Part shown: piece after piece, positions 63,524 through 64,000 of the stretch
Numbering within the stretch: the first letter of the stretch is position 1
How the letters are laid out: the number at the start of each line of letters is the position of its first letter
DNA from: CAYUYV01 sp964561475
GTDB taxonomy: Bacteria > Pseudomonadota > Alphaproteobacteria > JAJFIK01
DNA length: 64,000 bases
Direction of reading: 5' to 3'
Assembly (NCBI GenBank): GCA_964561475.1
Contig: CAZLPU010000014.1
Span: 9,915 to 73,914, forward strand
Translations under genes and position numbers: made by a program
Notes under the pieces: generated by a model
What the model saw: only the letters and a program-made list of their open reading frames with translations
Told to the model about the DNA's origin: nothing
Databases searched by the model: none

Positions 63524-64000
63524 TCAAGTGCCGTTCTCTTGATCCAGTCCGAGGGCTTTGGTGATCCGTTCGAGAAGCGCCTCGTCCGGGATCTGGCCCG
63601 CTTTCTTGCATTGCTCGCGATAGGTGCGGGCCAGGCCCAAGGTCTGGTCGCGAAAGACATCGGGATAGGCCTCGGCGAAGGGGGCGATGAGGGTCAGGCC
63701 CTCATGGGCCGCCTCAACAGCTTCCCGATGACGCTCCAATGGACCCAAGGCGTAGCCTGAGAGGGTCCACAAGCTGTTGGCCAGGTATGGCAGGAAGGCC
63801 TGGGGTTGGGCCTTGGCCAGGGTGCGGTAGGTGTCCACCGCCTCTTGTGTGGCGGCCAGGGCCCCCTCCCGGTCCCCGAGATCCGAGAGCATGTAGCCCA
63901 GATTGTTCAGACTGTCGGCCAGGTCCGGCAGGAAGGCTTCGGGCCGGGCCTCGGCCAGGGTGCGGCGGATCTCCACCGCCTCTTGTGTGGCGGCCAGGGC
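63524..64000 (-). CDS. TPR-repeat protein, C-terminal part (truncated by window edge)
   Basis: The minus-strand frame encodes 46-residue TPR-like units (VEIRRTLAEARPEAFLPDLA, then DSLNNLGYMLSDLGDREGAL). A diverged unit (DTYRTLAKAQPQAFLPYLAN) and a C-terminal tail ending LGLDQENGT follow. Near-identical DNA recurs with a 138-bp period at the window end, so more repeats surely continue to the right. Such arrays are common in large bacterial signalling or NTPase/CHAT-type proteins, but the N-terminal domain is not in view. The stop codon lies about 13 bp from the IS256 fragment, which indicates that the neighbourhood is rearranged. Confidence 0.78.
   Translation of the reverse strand, partial: ALAATQEAVEIRRTLAEARPEAFLPDLADSLNNLGYMLSDLGDREGALAATQEAVDTYRTLAKAQPQAFLPYLANSLWTLSGYALGPLERHREAVEAAHEGLTLIAPFAEAYPDVFRDQTLGLARTYREQCKKAGQIPDEALLERITKALGLDQENGT

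Larger units (their letters stand above)
60237..64000. mobile_element. Left end of an integrated genomic element (continues beyond window)
   Basis: The region begins at the tRNA-Val attachment fragment and has a P4-type integrase first. AT-richer cargo, a transposase remnant and a repeat-rich TPR gene follow. The other boundary, expected to be an intact tRNA-Val gene, lies outside the window. Confidence 0.7.

Noticed and set aside
63526..63760. Continuation of the plus-strand frame past the IS256 fragment
   Set aside because: From about 63511 the frame is antisense to the TPR gene, so only the first about 50 codons are transposase-derived.

Overview
This looks like chromosomal DNA of a GC-rich alphaproteobacterium, probably a free-living heterotroph. 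The lipid-type genes (acyl-CoA synthetase, acyl-CoA dehydrogenase, MFE-type short-chain dehydrogenase, hotdog thioesterase), an Oar-like TonB receptor, two type I secretion-type giant proteins, a curlin-repeat protein and a betaine/choline-type ABC transporter all fit that group. I cannot name a genus. All taxonomic and functional statements come from reading the sequence and from general family knowledge; no search was run.

Layout. 1-1.4 kb: end of a glycine betaine/choline-type ABC operon (ATPase cut by the window edge, permease). 1.6-8.8 kb: metabolic genes, namely an SDR, a CNT nucleoside transporter, an atypical extended SDR, an acyl-CoA synthetase and a SYLF lipid-binding protein. 9.2-18.5 kb: an LLM flavin monooxygenase plus thioesterase pair, an unknown protein, a TPR/2OG-Fe(II) oxygenase, a large Oar-like TonB receptor and a TetA-like MFS pump. 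18.5-22.5 kb: a 1.2-kb gap without a convincing gene, then two adjacent proteins with long disordered or acidic stretches and no recognised family. 22.5-25.9 kb: a minus-strand operon (acyl-CoA dehydrogenase, DUF3253, Fe-S-type uracil-DNA glycosylase, then a methyltransferase), preceded by three TTTGCAAA-type boxes phased at 17 bp. 26-31.6 kb: SelO, a polysaccharide flippase, an FkbM methyltransferase and a membrane-anchored endonuclease/phosphatase-fold protein. 31.8-41 kb: an orphan histidine kinase, an RTX protein with a nucleoside-hydrolase-like core, a small unknown protein and a DUF3772/MscS channel. 41-50.7 kb: a Tat-signal SDR and an 8.2-kb gene for a 2747-residue protein with a sugar-dehydrogenase-like propeller, three LamG domains and many cadherin-like repeats; it carries an internal 1.39-kb near-perfect duplication. 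51.4-57.7 kb: an AbgT-family transporter with two exported M3 metallopeptidases (Dcp and PepF types), probably a peptide-use locus. 58.4-59.5 kb: a curlin-repeat protein. 60.2 kb to the right edge: one end of an integrated element, marked by the 3' part of a tRNA-Val gene next to a P4-type tyrosine integrase. It carries an AT-richer pentapeptide-like membrane protein, an IS256 transposase remnant and a TPR gene cut by the window edge.

The strongest unusual signals are the sharply bounded duplication inside the giant gene, the nucleoside-hydrolase-like RTX protein, the phased TTTGCAAA array and the tRNA-Val/integrase junction. No CRISPR array and no complete rRNA or tRNA gene was seen.
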